This document shows, one piece after another, positions 24,948-35,800 of a stretch of DNA of 64,000 bases. The stretch spans positions 124,001 through 188,000 of the forward strand of contig BDSI01000005.1 in NCBI GenBank assembly GCA_003117195.1. Reading direction: 5' to 3'. Positions within the stretch are counted from its first letter, which is position 1; every line of letters begins with the position of its first letter. Below the pieces are notes generated by a model, which saw only the letters and a program-made list of their open reading frames with translations, made no database searches and was not told the DNA's origin. This DNA comes from Eudorina sp. 2006-703-Eu-15. Its lineage: Eukaryota; Chlorophyta; Chlorophyceae; Chlamydomonadales; Volvocaceae. Made by a program: the position numbers and the translations under genes.

Positions 24948-27900
24948 ATGTACGCCGTCGTTGCCCGTCCCTCCGCGCGCCTCCTCGGTGCCTTCATCCG
25001 CCCGTCGGGACCTCGTCCCTCGAGAACCCCCATCTCCTCCTCCTCCTCCTCGCTCAAGCGCACATACACGCCCGGAAGACCGGGTCCGGCTCCAGCGGGT
25101 CCGCATCGTCCGTCGACCGCCCGCCCGCACCCCGGCAACCTCTGGGCCCCCTCCGGCCCCCGACCCGGCCGCCTCGCGTCCCCGCGCCCCGCGGCCGCCC
25201 AGCCGCCGGGCGCCGCCACCGCCCTCCGGGACCGGGACACGCGCCCCCCGCTGGACTTTGATGTGAGCGCCGCACCCTTTCCCCCGGGGTGACCCGCTGC
25301 CACCCGGGGGCACGCGCACTGCGTCACTGGCCCCACTGGCCCCCGCTCGGACCTCCGCTGGGTCCTCCGCTGGCTCACCGTAGTGGGTGGAACCCGCCCG
25401 CCTGACTGCCTGCCTGCCTGTGATGACACCGGGAGAAACACTTAAGGTCGGTCCCTGGGGCCTGGACTGTCAACTCCCCGGCTGCATGCACAACCCAGGG
25501 GAGAGAAGGCTCTTGGCAGGCGTTTAAGAATAGTGGGTAGGGGCAGGGGGGTGGGCGTTGGGCGTTGGGGTAGCGGCAGCAGGCAGGCAGGGGTGGGGGT
25601 ATCATCGTCTGGCGGCGGCCGGATGCACCCAGGCTGCGGCCCAGGTGACCTGCAGCAACCCTGCGCGCGCCCTCCTGCCCGCACCCCAGGACCCACGGGT
25701 CATCTACGAACACCTGTCAACCGAGGAGCTGCTGCGCACGCTGCTCGTGCTCCGCCTGTGCTCCGTGCCGTATTTTGTACGGCACATTGACCGGCTGCTC
25801 AGTGGCGGCGGCGGCGCCGCCGCAGCTACACCCCTCGGCGGGTTTGGCCTGGGCCTGCAGGAGGGTTTGCGCGGCTTGCTGTTCCGCCACTTCTGCATCG
25901 GCCACCAGCCGTCCGACGTGTGGTCCCGCATGAACCGCCTCCGGGCCAACGGTGTGGGGGCCATCATGGACTTTGCGGAGGAGGGGCAGCCGCCGGGGCA
26001 GGGGGAGGGAGGGGCCGCCCCGTGGGTGGGGCCGCTGCGCTGCACGCCCGCCGCCGCTGCAGTGGGCTCCGTCAGCTGCCGCCGTCAGCCGCCGCCGCCG
26101 TCGCAGCCGCCACCACCGGCACCTCAGGCCACTGCTGCTGCTGCTGCTGCTGCTGCTGGGGCGCCTTTCCGTGTCACGGACAGGATGGAGGCGCAGCAGC
26201 CCGCAGCGCCGGGCGACGACAGCCTGATGCACCTCAGGGGCTTCCTGGCGTCCATCGATACGGCGGCGACGCTGCCCGGACAGAACTTCGCCGTCGTCAA
26301 ACTGAGCGCCCTGGCGGGCGGCAGCGCCGCCGCCGAGGCTCCCGCCGCCAGCGGCGGTATCGCGAGCGCCGGCGGGGCTGACGACGTTGATCTGCTGGAC
26401 CGGGTGTCGGCGGCGATGGCCGCCGTGGCGGCGGCGCTCCGAAACCGGGACGTGGCGGCCGTCAGCGGCGCCGGCGGAGGCGCCGCCGCCGTCGACGAGT
26501 GCCTGCGGCGCCGGGGCATCGAGCCGCCGCCCGCTCCGCCGCCGCATCCTCGACGGCCGTCATGCGGCTCTCGTGATGGGGCCGGCGGCGGCGGCGGCTG
26601 CGGCGAGGGCGGAGGCGCGGGTGCAGGGCCAGGCGCAGGCGGGGCCGCAGCGGGACCGGCAGTGGAGGGCGACGCCGCCGGGTGGGCGCTGGAGGAGAGC
26701 GGGCCCCTGGGGCCCTACGAGGGCTGGATGCGGCGACAGGACCTGAGGGGGCTGATGGCGGCGGCGGCCGACCTGGAGACGGCCCGCAACGGCGGACGTG
26801 GCGGAGACGGCGTTGGCGGCGGAGGCGGCGGAGGCGGAGGCGCGGAGCCGGGGGCGCGGCGGCTGCACCTGGTGGACCTGCTGGTGCACCGGGTGGAGGC
26901 GCTGGCGGAGCGCGCCGCCGACAAGGTACGGGGTGGATGCAGGGTTTCATCGTGTCCGTGCATGACGCCCCGGTGTCGTGTGTTTTTCCTGGGGGGGGTG
27001 GGTGTCGTGTGTTTTTCCTGGGGGGTGGGTGTCGTGTGTTTTTCCTGGGGGGTGGGTGTCGTGTGTTTTTCCTGGGGGGGGTGGGTGTCGTGTGTTTTTC
27101 CTGGGGGGGGGGGTGTCGTGTGTTTTTCCTGGGGGGGCGGGTCGGGGCGGGCAGGGCCAGGGTCCAGGGACGCGCGATCCCCATCCACTACTGATGAAGT
27201 GATGATGGTACCTGCAGTGGACCCGTGGGTCATCCACCCGACCCCCACCCGCCACACACCCTTGTCACGAGCCTCCATGTACGACCATGTACGACCGTGT
27301 ACGACGGTGCAGGGCGTCAAGCTCATCATCGACGCGGAGTTGAGCCCCCAGCGGCCCGCCCTGGAGCACATCGCCCACCACCTGATGCGGCGGCACAACA
27401 GGCACGGGCGGGGCACCAGCAATCACAGTGGCCAGGAGGAGCCGCCCAGGGGCGCCGCCGGCGCCGGCGCTGACGCCGCCGCGGTGTTCGCCGCGGCGCG
27501 GCCGGAGCTCAGCAGCACCCCGGCACCGCCCCAGCCGCACAGCAGCGGCGGCGAGGGGGCGGAGTCGGACGCCGCCGCCGACCGACCCGCGGGTCAGGGG
27601 GCCCCCGGGTTGGAGGGGGCGGGCGCGGTCGTGTTCCTGACCTACCAGGGCTATCTGACGGACACCCAGTCCCGACTGGCGGCTGATCTTCAGACGGCCC
27701 GGAGGGATGGCTACACCCTGGGGGCCAACCTGGTGAGCAGCGACGCGCGCCGCCACGCGACACGCCGCGGGTGTATCGTGTGTAGGCCGTTTGCCGTACC
27801 GTACTGCATCAGACCGTACCGTACCGCACCGTGTGTGTCTTCCCCCGATGATCTTTCGCAGGGTGCCATCCGCTGCCGGGCAACGCGCCTGCACCTGCGC

Positions 27901-29117
27901 AGCCACGCCGCGTGCGCGCACCGCACCGCACCGCGCCGCACCGCACCGCACCGCACCGCACCGCACCGCACTGCACCGCGCCGTACCGCACCGCACCGCA
28001 CCGCACCGCACCGCACCGCGCCGCGCCGCGCCGCACCGCACCGCGCCGCGCCGCGCCGCGCCGCGCCGCGCCGCACCGCACCGCACCGCACCGCACCGCA
28101 CCGCACCGCACCGCACCGCACCGCACCGCATCTCGCTTCCCCGCCGCACCGACCCCACGCCCAGGACGCCCACGCCCGCGGCTCCTCCGTCCTCCGCCTC
28201 CCCTGCGCCGCCCCCTCCAGGTCAGCGGCGCCTACATGCACCTGGAGCGCAGCTGGACAGAGCACCCACCGCCACCATCACCACCACCACCATCACCACC
28301 ACCGCCACCACCACCGTCACCCCGCCCGGCCCAGCCAGTCACGCCTCCGGCGCTGTTCGACAGCGCTGACGCGACCCACGCCTCCTTGGCGGCCTGCCTG
28401 GAGCTGGTGATGGGCGCGGTGGCGGAGGGCCGGGCGGAGGTGATGGTGGGCAGCCACCACCGGGGCAGTGTCGCCGCGACGGCAGCGCTGATGGCGCGGC
28501 GGGGGCTGGAGCCAGCGGCCGCGCCCGTGTACTTCGGTCAGCTGCTGGGGCTGGCCGACGACCTGAGCTTCTCGCTAGGGCACCACGGCTACAAGTGAGC
28601 GACCCGGGAGGAGGGGGGGGGTGGAGGGGCCGTGGCCGCAGGTGGGGGGATGGACCACCTGAGGGCAGGGGAGGGGATGAAGCACCCGAGGGCGGGTGAG
28701 GAAGGAAAAAGAAGGGAGGGTGAGGGGCAGTGTAACTTGTTGACCGGAGGATTGCCAGCGCCCCAACCCCAAACCCCCAAGCCCCCAAAAGCCCCCATCC
28801 CCATCCCCACACGCCGCAGGGTCCACAAGCTGTGTCCCTTCGGCGACCCCGCACGGTTGGTGCCGTACCTGGCCCGTCGTGTGTACGAGACGCAGTACAC
28901 GCTGCGGCAGGCCCAGGCCGGGGCCCCGGGGGACCCTCGGGGGGACGCGATCGGGATGGCGCAGCGAGAGCTGACGCGGCGGGTGCTGCACGGAGCGGTG
29001 GAGGCGGTCCGCTGGGGGGCGATGACCGCGGGCGGGAAGGTGGCGGCGCTGCTGGGGGGTGCGACCGGCACCCGCGGGGGGGATCGCGGTGCTGCGCGGG
29101 AACCTGGGTCACGTTAG
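24948..29117 (+). CDS. PRODH: mitochondrial proline dehydrogenase (proline oxidase)
   Basis: FAD enzyme that oxidises L-proline to pyrroline-5-carboxylate at the mitochondrial inner membrane. Exons: 24948-25262, 25690-26925, 27313-27732, 28221-28594, 28820-29117; phases agree, 880 residues. The N-terminus (MYAVVARPSARLLGAFIRPS) is Arg-rich without acids, like a mitochondrial presequence. Family blocks in order: LDFDDPRVIYEHLSTEELLR (~102), GVGAIMDFAEE (~193), FAVVKLSALA (~305), GVKLIIDAE (518), YQGYLTDTQ (~628), LVSGAYMHLE, YFGQLLGLADDLSFSLG, and VHKLCPFGD...PYLARRVYET, with the substrate-binding Arg pair 801-802. Long Ala/Gly/Pro insertions, mainly between blocks in exon 2 and early exon 3, explain the length against about 500-600 usual. 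The last ~55 residues are not conserved. Exon 2 opens exactly with the palindrome GACCCACGGGTC. Continuous open frames run through two introns and should not be read as one exon. Confidence 0.9.
26972..27139 (+). repeat. 25-27-bp minisatellite in a proline dehydrogenase intron
   Basis: Six tandem copies of a unit reading GTGTCGTGTGTTTTTCCTGG plus a G run of variable length (6-9) lie in intron 26926-27312. Unit length varies only through the G run. Confidence 0.95.
27919..28131 (+). repeat. CCGCA/CCGCG pentamer array in a proline dehydrogenase intron
   Basis: More than 200 bp of pentamer units (CCGCA, CCGCG) fill much of intron 27733-28220. Because the array has no stops, the open frame appears to continue across the intron. 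Confidence 0.95.
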
Positions 29118-29876
29118 CGGGGCCGCACTGGGGAGGCCAGGGGCTCTTGGGGGGTTGCGGACACGGCACACATGTGTGTGTGTGTGTGTATGTGTGAAAG
29201 ATAACTGGGCCGCGAGAAGCCAAGTCCAGCGTAACAGGCGATGTAGGCGACGGAAGTAAATGTGAGTGTGCGTCGAACGTTACCGGTGGTTGTTGTGGTT
29301 GTGGTTATCGTTATGGTGGTTTGCGGATCGGTTGGGCTGTCGGGTGCCGCCAATCGCTGTCGGGTGCCGCCAAACGCAGGTCGTTCGTGGCGAAGTCAGG
29401 ATGGTTCCCCGGAGGTGCAAAAAAGGGGGCAGGGCAGCCCTCCGCATCAGGATGAAGCGGTAACCTTGAATTAAGGACGTGCTTTGGTTTGCGGGGCGAA
29501 TGGTACGGTCACGTTTGTGTCGACATGGAGAAGGGCTACCGGCGTTCTATCGCGCTTGAACGACATATATGTCAAAATGTAAAAGCGAGATCCAAGTGGC
29601 GGTGTCTTGCAAGGCGTGTGGCTGCGTGCAAACAGTGTCGGTTTGTGGTGGTCATGCTTACGGCAAAATTAGCGGGAATGGCACGGACTTGCACTGATCA
29701 TTTCGCTACTCGCAAATCGGATAAAGTTCTTTAGGAAGAGCTCTTCTTTGTGCGAAACTGTAGATCCTTAGTCAACTGATATCTTAAAATGCCTTGCTGA
29801 CAGCAAGATCGTTTTGCTTCGGAGTGCGCAGTTTTCCTTATAGGGTACCTAACGTCGTGGTCACAGAGAGCTTGAA
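29118..29876 (+). other. spacer: proline dehydrogenase 3' UTR and M28 peptidase promoter
   Basis: Contains a TG microsatellite (~29170-29190) followed by GATAACTGGGCC, related to GATAACTGAGCC at 8169. The TGTAA signal follows, then about 300 bp of lower-GC DNA that should be the promoter and 5' UTR of the next gene. No other gene is seen. Confidence 0.5.
29578..29582 (+). terminator. candidate TGTAA poly(A) signal of the proline dehydrogenase gene
   Basis: TGTAA about 460 bp after the stop codon, upstream of the next + strand gene (ATG 29877). Spacing and position fit a volvocine poly(A) signal. Confidence 0.55.
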
Positions 29877-32800
29877 ATGTCTGAAGGAAAGGCCGCCCTC
29901 GACGGAGGGAAAAAGGTCGGAAGTGACAAAGCTGACGATAAACCCATCGTCCAATGGGCGAACCCACGACTTCTCGCCCTCGGCTTTTTGATTTTTTATG
30001 GGTTAATGGTAAGCAACTCTCAGTGCGTGTTTCGAAATGCGGCGCAGAAGTTGAGTCCAAGCCGCCGTGACGACAACTGGTGTCGATCGACAACAAGTCA
30101 AGCACAATGTCAATGTTACTGCAGTGACGAGGTGGCTGGCTTGCGGACTGCCCGGGCCCGATACCATCTCACAGAGAGAAAACCCATCCTGTACATGTAC
30201 AGTCTGTTGCGCAAGACAGTCCACTTGCGGCCACCTTCCCAACCATCGCTCATCCCTTTCCGCAGCCCCCTGCCCTTGCTCTGTCACCTGGTCATCTGCG
30301 CAGCCCCCCCCCCTGCTTAGCGGCACCTTCAGTGCCCGTGTTGTCTCCTCTAACCGCCACCCCCACTTAACACACACGCGCGCGCGGGCCACTAATGCAA
30401 CGAAACATGTATCCAGGTTTTGCCCCCGCAAACTTCCTTGATGCTCATTCCCCTTCACTCTCCCCCCGCATCCCTCCTCCCCCTCCCCTCCCCCCCTCCT
30501 CCCCCTGCCAGCTGCCCCTGATGGAGATGCGACTGCACTGGTCTCCCCCCGTCCGCCCGGCCTCCGCCCCCCTGGAGCTGTTCAGTGAGGAGCGGGCGAT
30601 GCGGCACGTGGTGGCGCTGGCGGCGGACTTGCCGGATCGCCAGGTCGGGGCGGGGGGTGGGGCGATGGGGCAGGGCTGGGCATGTGTTGGGTAAGAATCC
30701 AACCCCAACCGCCCAATTCCTGGGCGCTTATCAAATGACCTGCAGTGTGGGTATGCGTGTCTTGTTCCGCAACCCGAGGCCCAGCCCGGTGAGATCGCCA
30801 GGTCGACCTGCCAGGGCTTGCCCTTACGGCCAGTAGGGCGGAGGCACCAGCGAGGAAGCCTGGCGTGTGTTCAGAGGAGAACTGAGCCGTGTGTATCTGT
30901 ATGTGTATGTGTATGTGTGTGTGTACGTGTGAGATCAGTCGAAAGGCAGCGGGTGTGTAACCAGGGGGGGTGTGGGGTCGGCCGGCGTGGCAGCGGGTGG
31001 ACCCACCTGGACTGCCCCTCGGGTGCCTACTCGGGTCGGGGCGGATCCGGCCCCCTGGGGCCCACACCGCTGGGTCCAACACCCCTCCCAGGGCTTAATG
31101 CAATGTATCCCCTCCCAGCACCCCCCTGCCAACACCCCTCCCAACACCCCTCTGTGCCCATACCCCTGCCAACACCCCTCCCAACACCCCTTTGTGCCCA
31201 TACCCCTCCCAACCCCCCTCCCAACACCCCTCCCAACACCCCTCTGTGCCCATATCCCTCCGGACACGTCGGTTCGCAGATCTCGATGCCGCAGCTGCAG
31301 CTGGCTCACGACTACGTGGAGCGGCAGGGCCGGCTGCTGGCGGACTTGGCGGCGGCGAGGGGGGGCGATGTGGAGGTCAAGGTGGGGCGGGGGGGGGGCG
31401 GGCCGAGGGGGGGGAAAGGGTAAAGAAAGGGGGGGGCGGCGCGGTTCAGGGGGGTGGTGAAGCTGTTTCATGGCCACCAACGAATGTGGCAGCGGCAGCG
31501 AGGGCAGCTGCGACCACTCGGAGGGGCGGGGTGGGGCGGGGCGGGGTGGGGCGGGGCGCCGGAGGGGAGAGGGCGAGGATCATACCCGCGACAGTGGTCG
31601 CCGGCCTCTCCCCCTATTCCCTCACCCCACACCTCCCACACACCCCCACACCCCTCATCGGGTTCGGGTTTATTTCTTTTTTCAATTTACACCCCTCATT
31701 CCCCACCCCCCACACCCACACCCACACCCACACCCACACACCCCCCGCCAGGTGTACCGGGAGAATGTGAGCGGCTCCGTGTCGATGGACTTCGGGGGCG
31801 TGCCCTTCACCAACGCCTACCGCGGCCTCACCAACATCGCGGTCACTCTGACCCCCCGGGGGACGGAGGGGCGGAGGGGGCTGCTCATAGCCGCACACCA
31901 CGACAGCGCAGTGGCGTCACCCGGTGGGCCCATGGGTCGGTGGGCCCGGGGGTCGGTGGGCCCGTGGGTCGGTGGGCCCGTGAGTCGGTGGGCCCGTGGG
32001 TCGGTGGGCCCGTGGGGGGTCGCGCTGGGCCCGTGGGTCGGTCGGTGGGCCCATGGGTCAACAGGCCCGTGGGGCGCGGTCGGCTCTGCTTCTCCCTCCC
32101 CCTCCCTTCTCCGCTTTCCTGACCCAACACCCACCGCCAACCCTCATCACCCTCACCACTCGCCGCCCGCCCCGCCTTTCCCCGGCAGGCGCCTCCGACG
32201 ACGTGGCCATGGTGGCTGTGATGCTGGAGGCGGCCCGGGCGCTGCTGTCCCGCCCCTCCGCTGCGCTGCCCGCGGTGCCGCTGGTGCTGCTGTTCGACGG
32301 CGGCGAAGAGAGCATATGCCAGGTGGGGTGGGGGTTATAGGAAATTGGTAGACATTTTCAAACTGGGGGTGTAAAAACGAAACAAGGAGGGGAGGCGGAG
32401 GGTCGGAGGGCCGGAGGACCCGGGTCGGGTCGGGTCGGGTCGGGTCGGGTCGTGTCTGGGTGCGGCTGGGTGGGGCGGGTCGGGCGGGGGGATTTGGATT
32501 TGGTTTCAACAGCATTATGCTTTTCGCCCTGGCCTCCTTCTCGGCCTCCGCTGCCCTCACCACCCCGCGTGTGCCGCCTCGCGCTACCCGCCCCCTTTCC
32601 CCCGCCGATTCGGCCCCCCCCCAGGCCGGCCACGGGTTCTTCAACTCGAGTCCACACGCCCGGGGCCTGGGCGCCTTCATCAACTTGGAGGTACGACAAT
32701 GAATGAATGTAACCACGACTGCCGTACACATGCCCTGACTGTTGTACTGGAACCCGTGGTACAGAACGCCGTACTGCCGCGGCATCCCCGAAAGCATGCC

Positions 32801-35800
32801 CCAAGCCGACCGTCCGCAACCCAGGTCACCCTTCTCTCCCTCCCCGCCCCTCGGGCCCCCCTTAAATATGTCTACTACTATACCCCCCTTTCCCCCCCCC
32901 CACACACACCCGCCCCTCCGGCCCCTCCGGCCCCCCGCAGGCAATGGGTGCCGGCGGTCTGCCCATCCTGTTCCAACACACGGGCGGCTGGACGGTGTCC
33001 GCTTGGGCGCGGGGGGCGCCCAACGCCCACGGGGCGCGGATAGCGCAGGTGGGTGGGGGCCGGGTGCTTGGCCTGCCCTGGCCTGCCTGGCTGGCTGCCT
33101 AACTGCCTGACTGCCTGACCGACTGACTGACCGACTGACTGACTGACTGACTGACTGACTGACTGTCTGCTCCCTCCCTCGACTCACCCCATGTTTGCCT
33201 GGCTCCATTGCGCTGACAATCACTGCATTCCAGGCGTAGCTTTCAACTTATCTCAAACGATACTCTCCCTAGCCAACCCTCCCCTGAGTTGGGCAGTCAG
33301 AGCACGTTTCTCTCTGCCTACCACTTCCCTGCACCACCCTCCTTCCCCTACCCTCCCTTCCCCCTACCCTCCCTCCCCCTACCCTCCCTTCCCCTCCCTC
33401 CCCCTTCCCCCCTCCCCCCTCCCCTCCCCCCTCCCCTCCCCCCTCCCCTCCCCTCCCCCCTCCGCACCCCCCTGCGCCAGGACATATTCGACACGGGCAT
33501 CATCCCGGGGGACACCGACTACAGGATGTTCTCCGCCCGCCACTTTGGCAGCCTCCCTGGACTGGGTAGGTCGGTGGGTGGGCGGGTGGGTGTGGTGTGT
33601 AGTTTGTGGGGAGCATGAGCAGTTCGCCGTCTTCGTCCATCCCCAACTAACATCGGCGGTTATCGGTTTGGTGCTCTTTTGCGGGTTCGTTGTATTCATT
33701 GACATGGGGGGAAGGCATGAGGAGGTGAGGAGGTTGGAAGGGGGGGATGGGACCTGCGCAACGGCGGGGAGGGCGGGTTGTGCCCTCCTGTCACGTGCTG
33801 GTCTGCGTGTGCGGGTGTGCGGGTGTGTGTGGGGTTGGGTTTGGTGTCTGGGTTTGGGTTTCGGCCGGTCGGCATGGTTCGCAGCCCCCTTGCCACAACC
33901 GTCCTGGCGTCCTCCGCCTCCTCCGCCGCCGCCTCCGCTGAATCCCGCATCCTCATGTCCTCCTCCCCCCCTGGCATGAATACATCTACCAATCCCCCCG
34001 CCTCTTCCGTCCTGGCCCCCTGCCCCCCCTGGCCCCCTGCCCCCTGCCCCCCTGCCCCCTGCCCCCCTGCCCCCTGCCCCCCCTGGGAGCCTCACACAGA
34101 CATCGCCTTCATCCGCGACAGTGTGGCCTACCACTCCCATCTAGACAACGTGGACCGACTGCGGAGGGGCGCGCTTCAGGTGGGGGAGGGGAGGGGACGG
34201 GCAGGGGCAGAAGAGGGGCAGGTGTGGTGGCTTAACCCCTGCTATGAGGAGACTGTGGCCCGAGGACTTCCTTTTGGCCCCGTGTGGCGAATGTTTTATG
34301 CCATGTCGTGTCTCTTGAGCAAAGGACCTCCCTTGCTCGCTCCAACCTCCCGTGGCCCTCCCCCCGCCCTCCCCCCGCCCTCCCCCCGCCCTCCCCCCGC
34401 CCTCACCCCCCCCTCAACCTGCCCTCAACCCGCCCTCACCCCGCCCTCACCCCGCCCTCACCCCCCCTCAACCCGCCCTCAACCCGCCCTCACCCCGCCC
34501 TCACCCCGCCCTCACCCCCCCCTCAACCCGCCCTCAACCCGCCCTCACCCCGCCCTCACCCCGCCCTCACCCCCCCCTCAACCCGCCCTCAACCCGCCCT
34601 CAACCCGCCCTCAACCCGCCCTCAACCCGCCCTCACCGCCCCTCCCCCGCCCTCCCCCGCCAGGACATGGGTGAGGCGCTGCTGGGCGGCCTGACCTCCC
34701 TGGCCGCCACCCTGGCCGCCGACAAGGAGGGGGCGCTGCTGCGACCCAAGGCGCTCCGGGTGGGTGCAGGGCTGGAGAGAGGATTGGGGAGGGGGAGGGG
34801 GAGGGGGACGGGGAGGGGGACGTGTTCAGTCCCCCAGTCTCCACCCCCCAGACTCCTCCCATCCTCATCAGTCCTCTTGACCCCCAAACCCTAGTATCCA
34901 CCCCCCCCGCGGTCCCCTCCCCTCCGGCGGCCCCCCGGCGGCCCCCCCCCAGGAGCGATCCGTGTTCTTCGACCTGATCGGCTGCGGCATGATCACCTAC
35001 CCCGACTCGGTGGCCCGGCTGCTGCACACGGTGCCGTTGGCGCTGTTCCTCATGCTGCCGCTGTCGTCCGTGGCGGGGGTGGGTGGGGGGTGAGGGGCGG
35101 GCGGTCCAGGGGAGGGGGGTTGGGGGTGAGGGGGGGGTTACGGGGGCGTATAGGAAATTGGTAGACATATTTATACTGCGCTGCTGCCAGAGCGGGTACG
35201 GGGGGTATACGGGGGCAGTGGCAGCGGTTCCAGGGGAGGTCAGGGCAGGGCAGGGCAGCTCGCACAGGTCGGTCGGGTCACCCTGAACAACTCTCGAGCC
35301 CTCCGCCACCAAGCCCTTCATCACCCCTTCCCTTGTGTCTTGTCACTTCATCTCCCCCTCCCCACCCCGCAGCAGCGCAGCTTCTTCATGTCTACCGATT
35401 CCCTGTATCCCCTTCCCACCCTCTCCGTCCCTCCCCACCCTCCCGCCCCCGCTCCCCTCCCCCCGGGGGCCCTCAGGGTCAGACCATGGCGGGGGTGATG
35501 AGCCGCATGTTGGAGGCGGCAGGGAGGGCGCTGGGGGCGCTGGGGGCTGCGCTGCTGGCCCCGGCGGCCCTGGGGCTGATGCGGGTGGCGCTCAGCGGTG
35601 GGGGCCGCCGGGGGACGTGTAGGGAGCGGGGGACGTGTAGGGAGCGGGGGACCTACGAGCACCAGGAGTTTGGGGGGTGGAGGGAGGAGATGGAGGGGCG
35701 GGAGGGCGGTGGGGCGCAGTACAGTGCAGTACAGTGCAGTACAGTACAGCTGAACTCACGGAGGCTCGCCGGGTGGGGTGGCGGGTGGGGTGCAGTACAG

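Noticed and set aside
25558..28410. One continuous 950-codon proline dehydrogenase frame
   Set aside because: It crosses two introns that are open only because of repeats; splicing them out restores DK-GVKLIIDAE and LGANL-VSGAYMHLE, and the first exon lies upstream.
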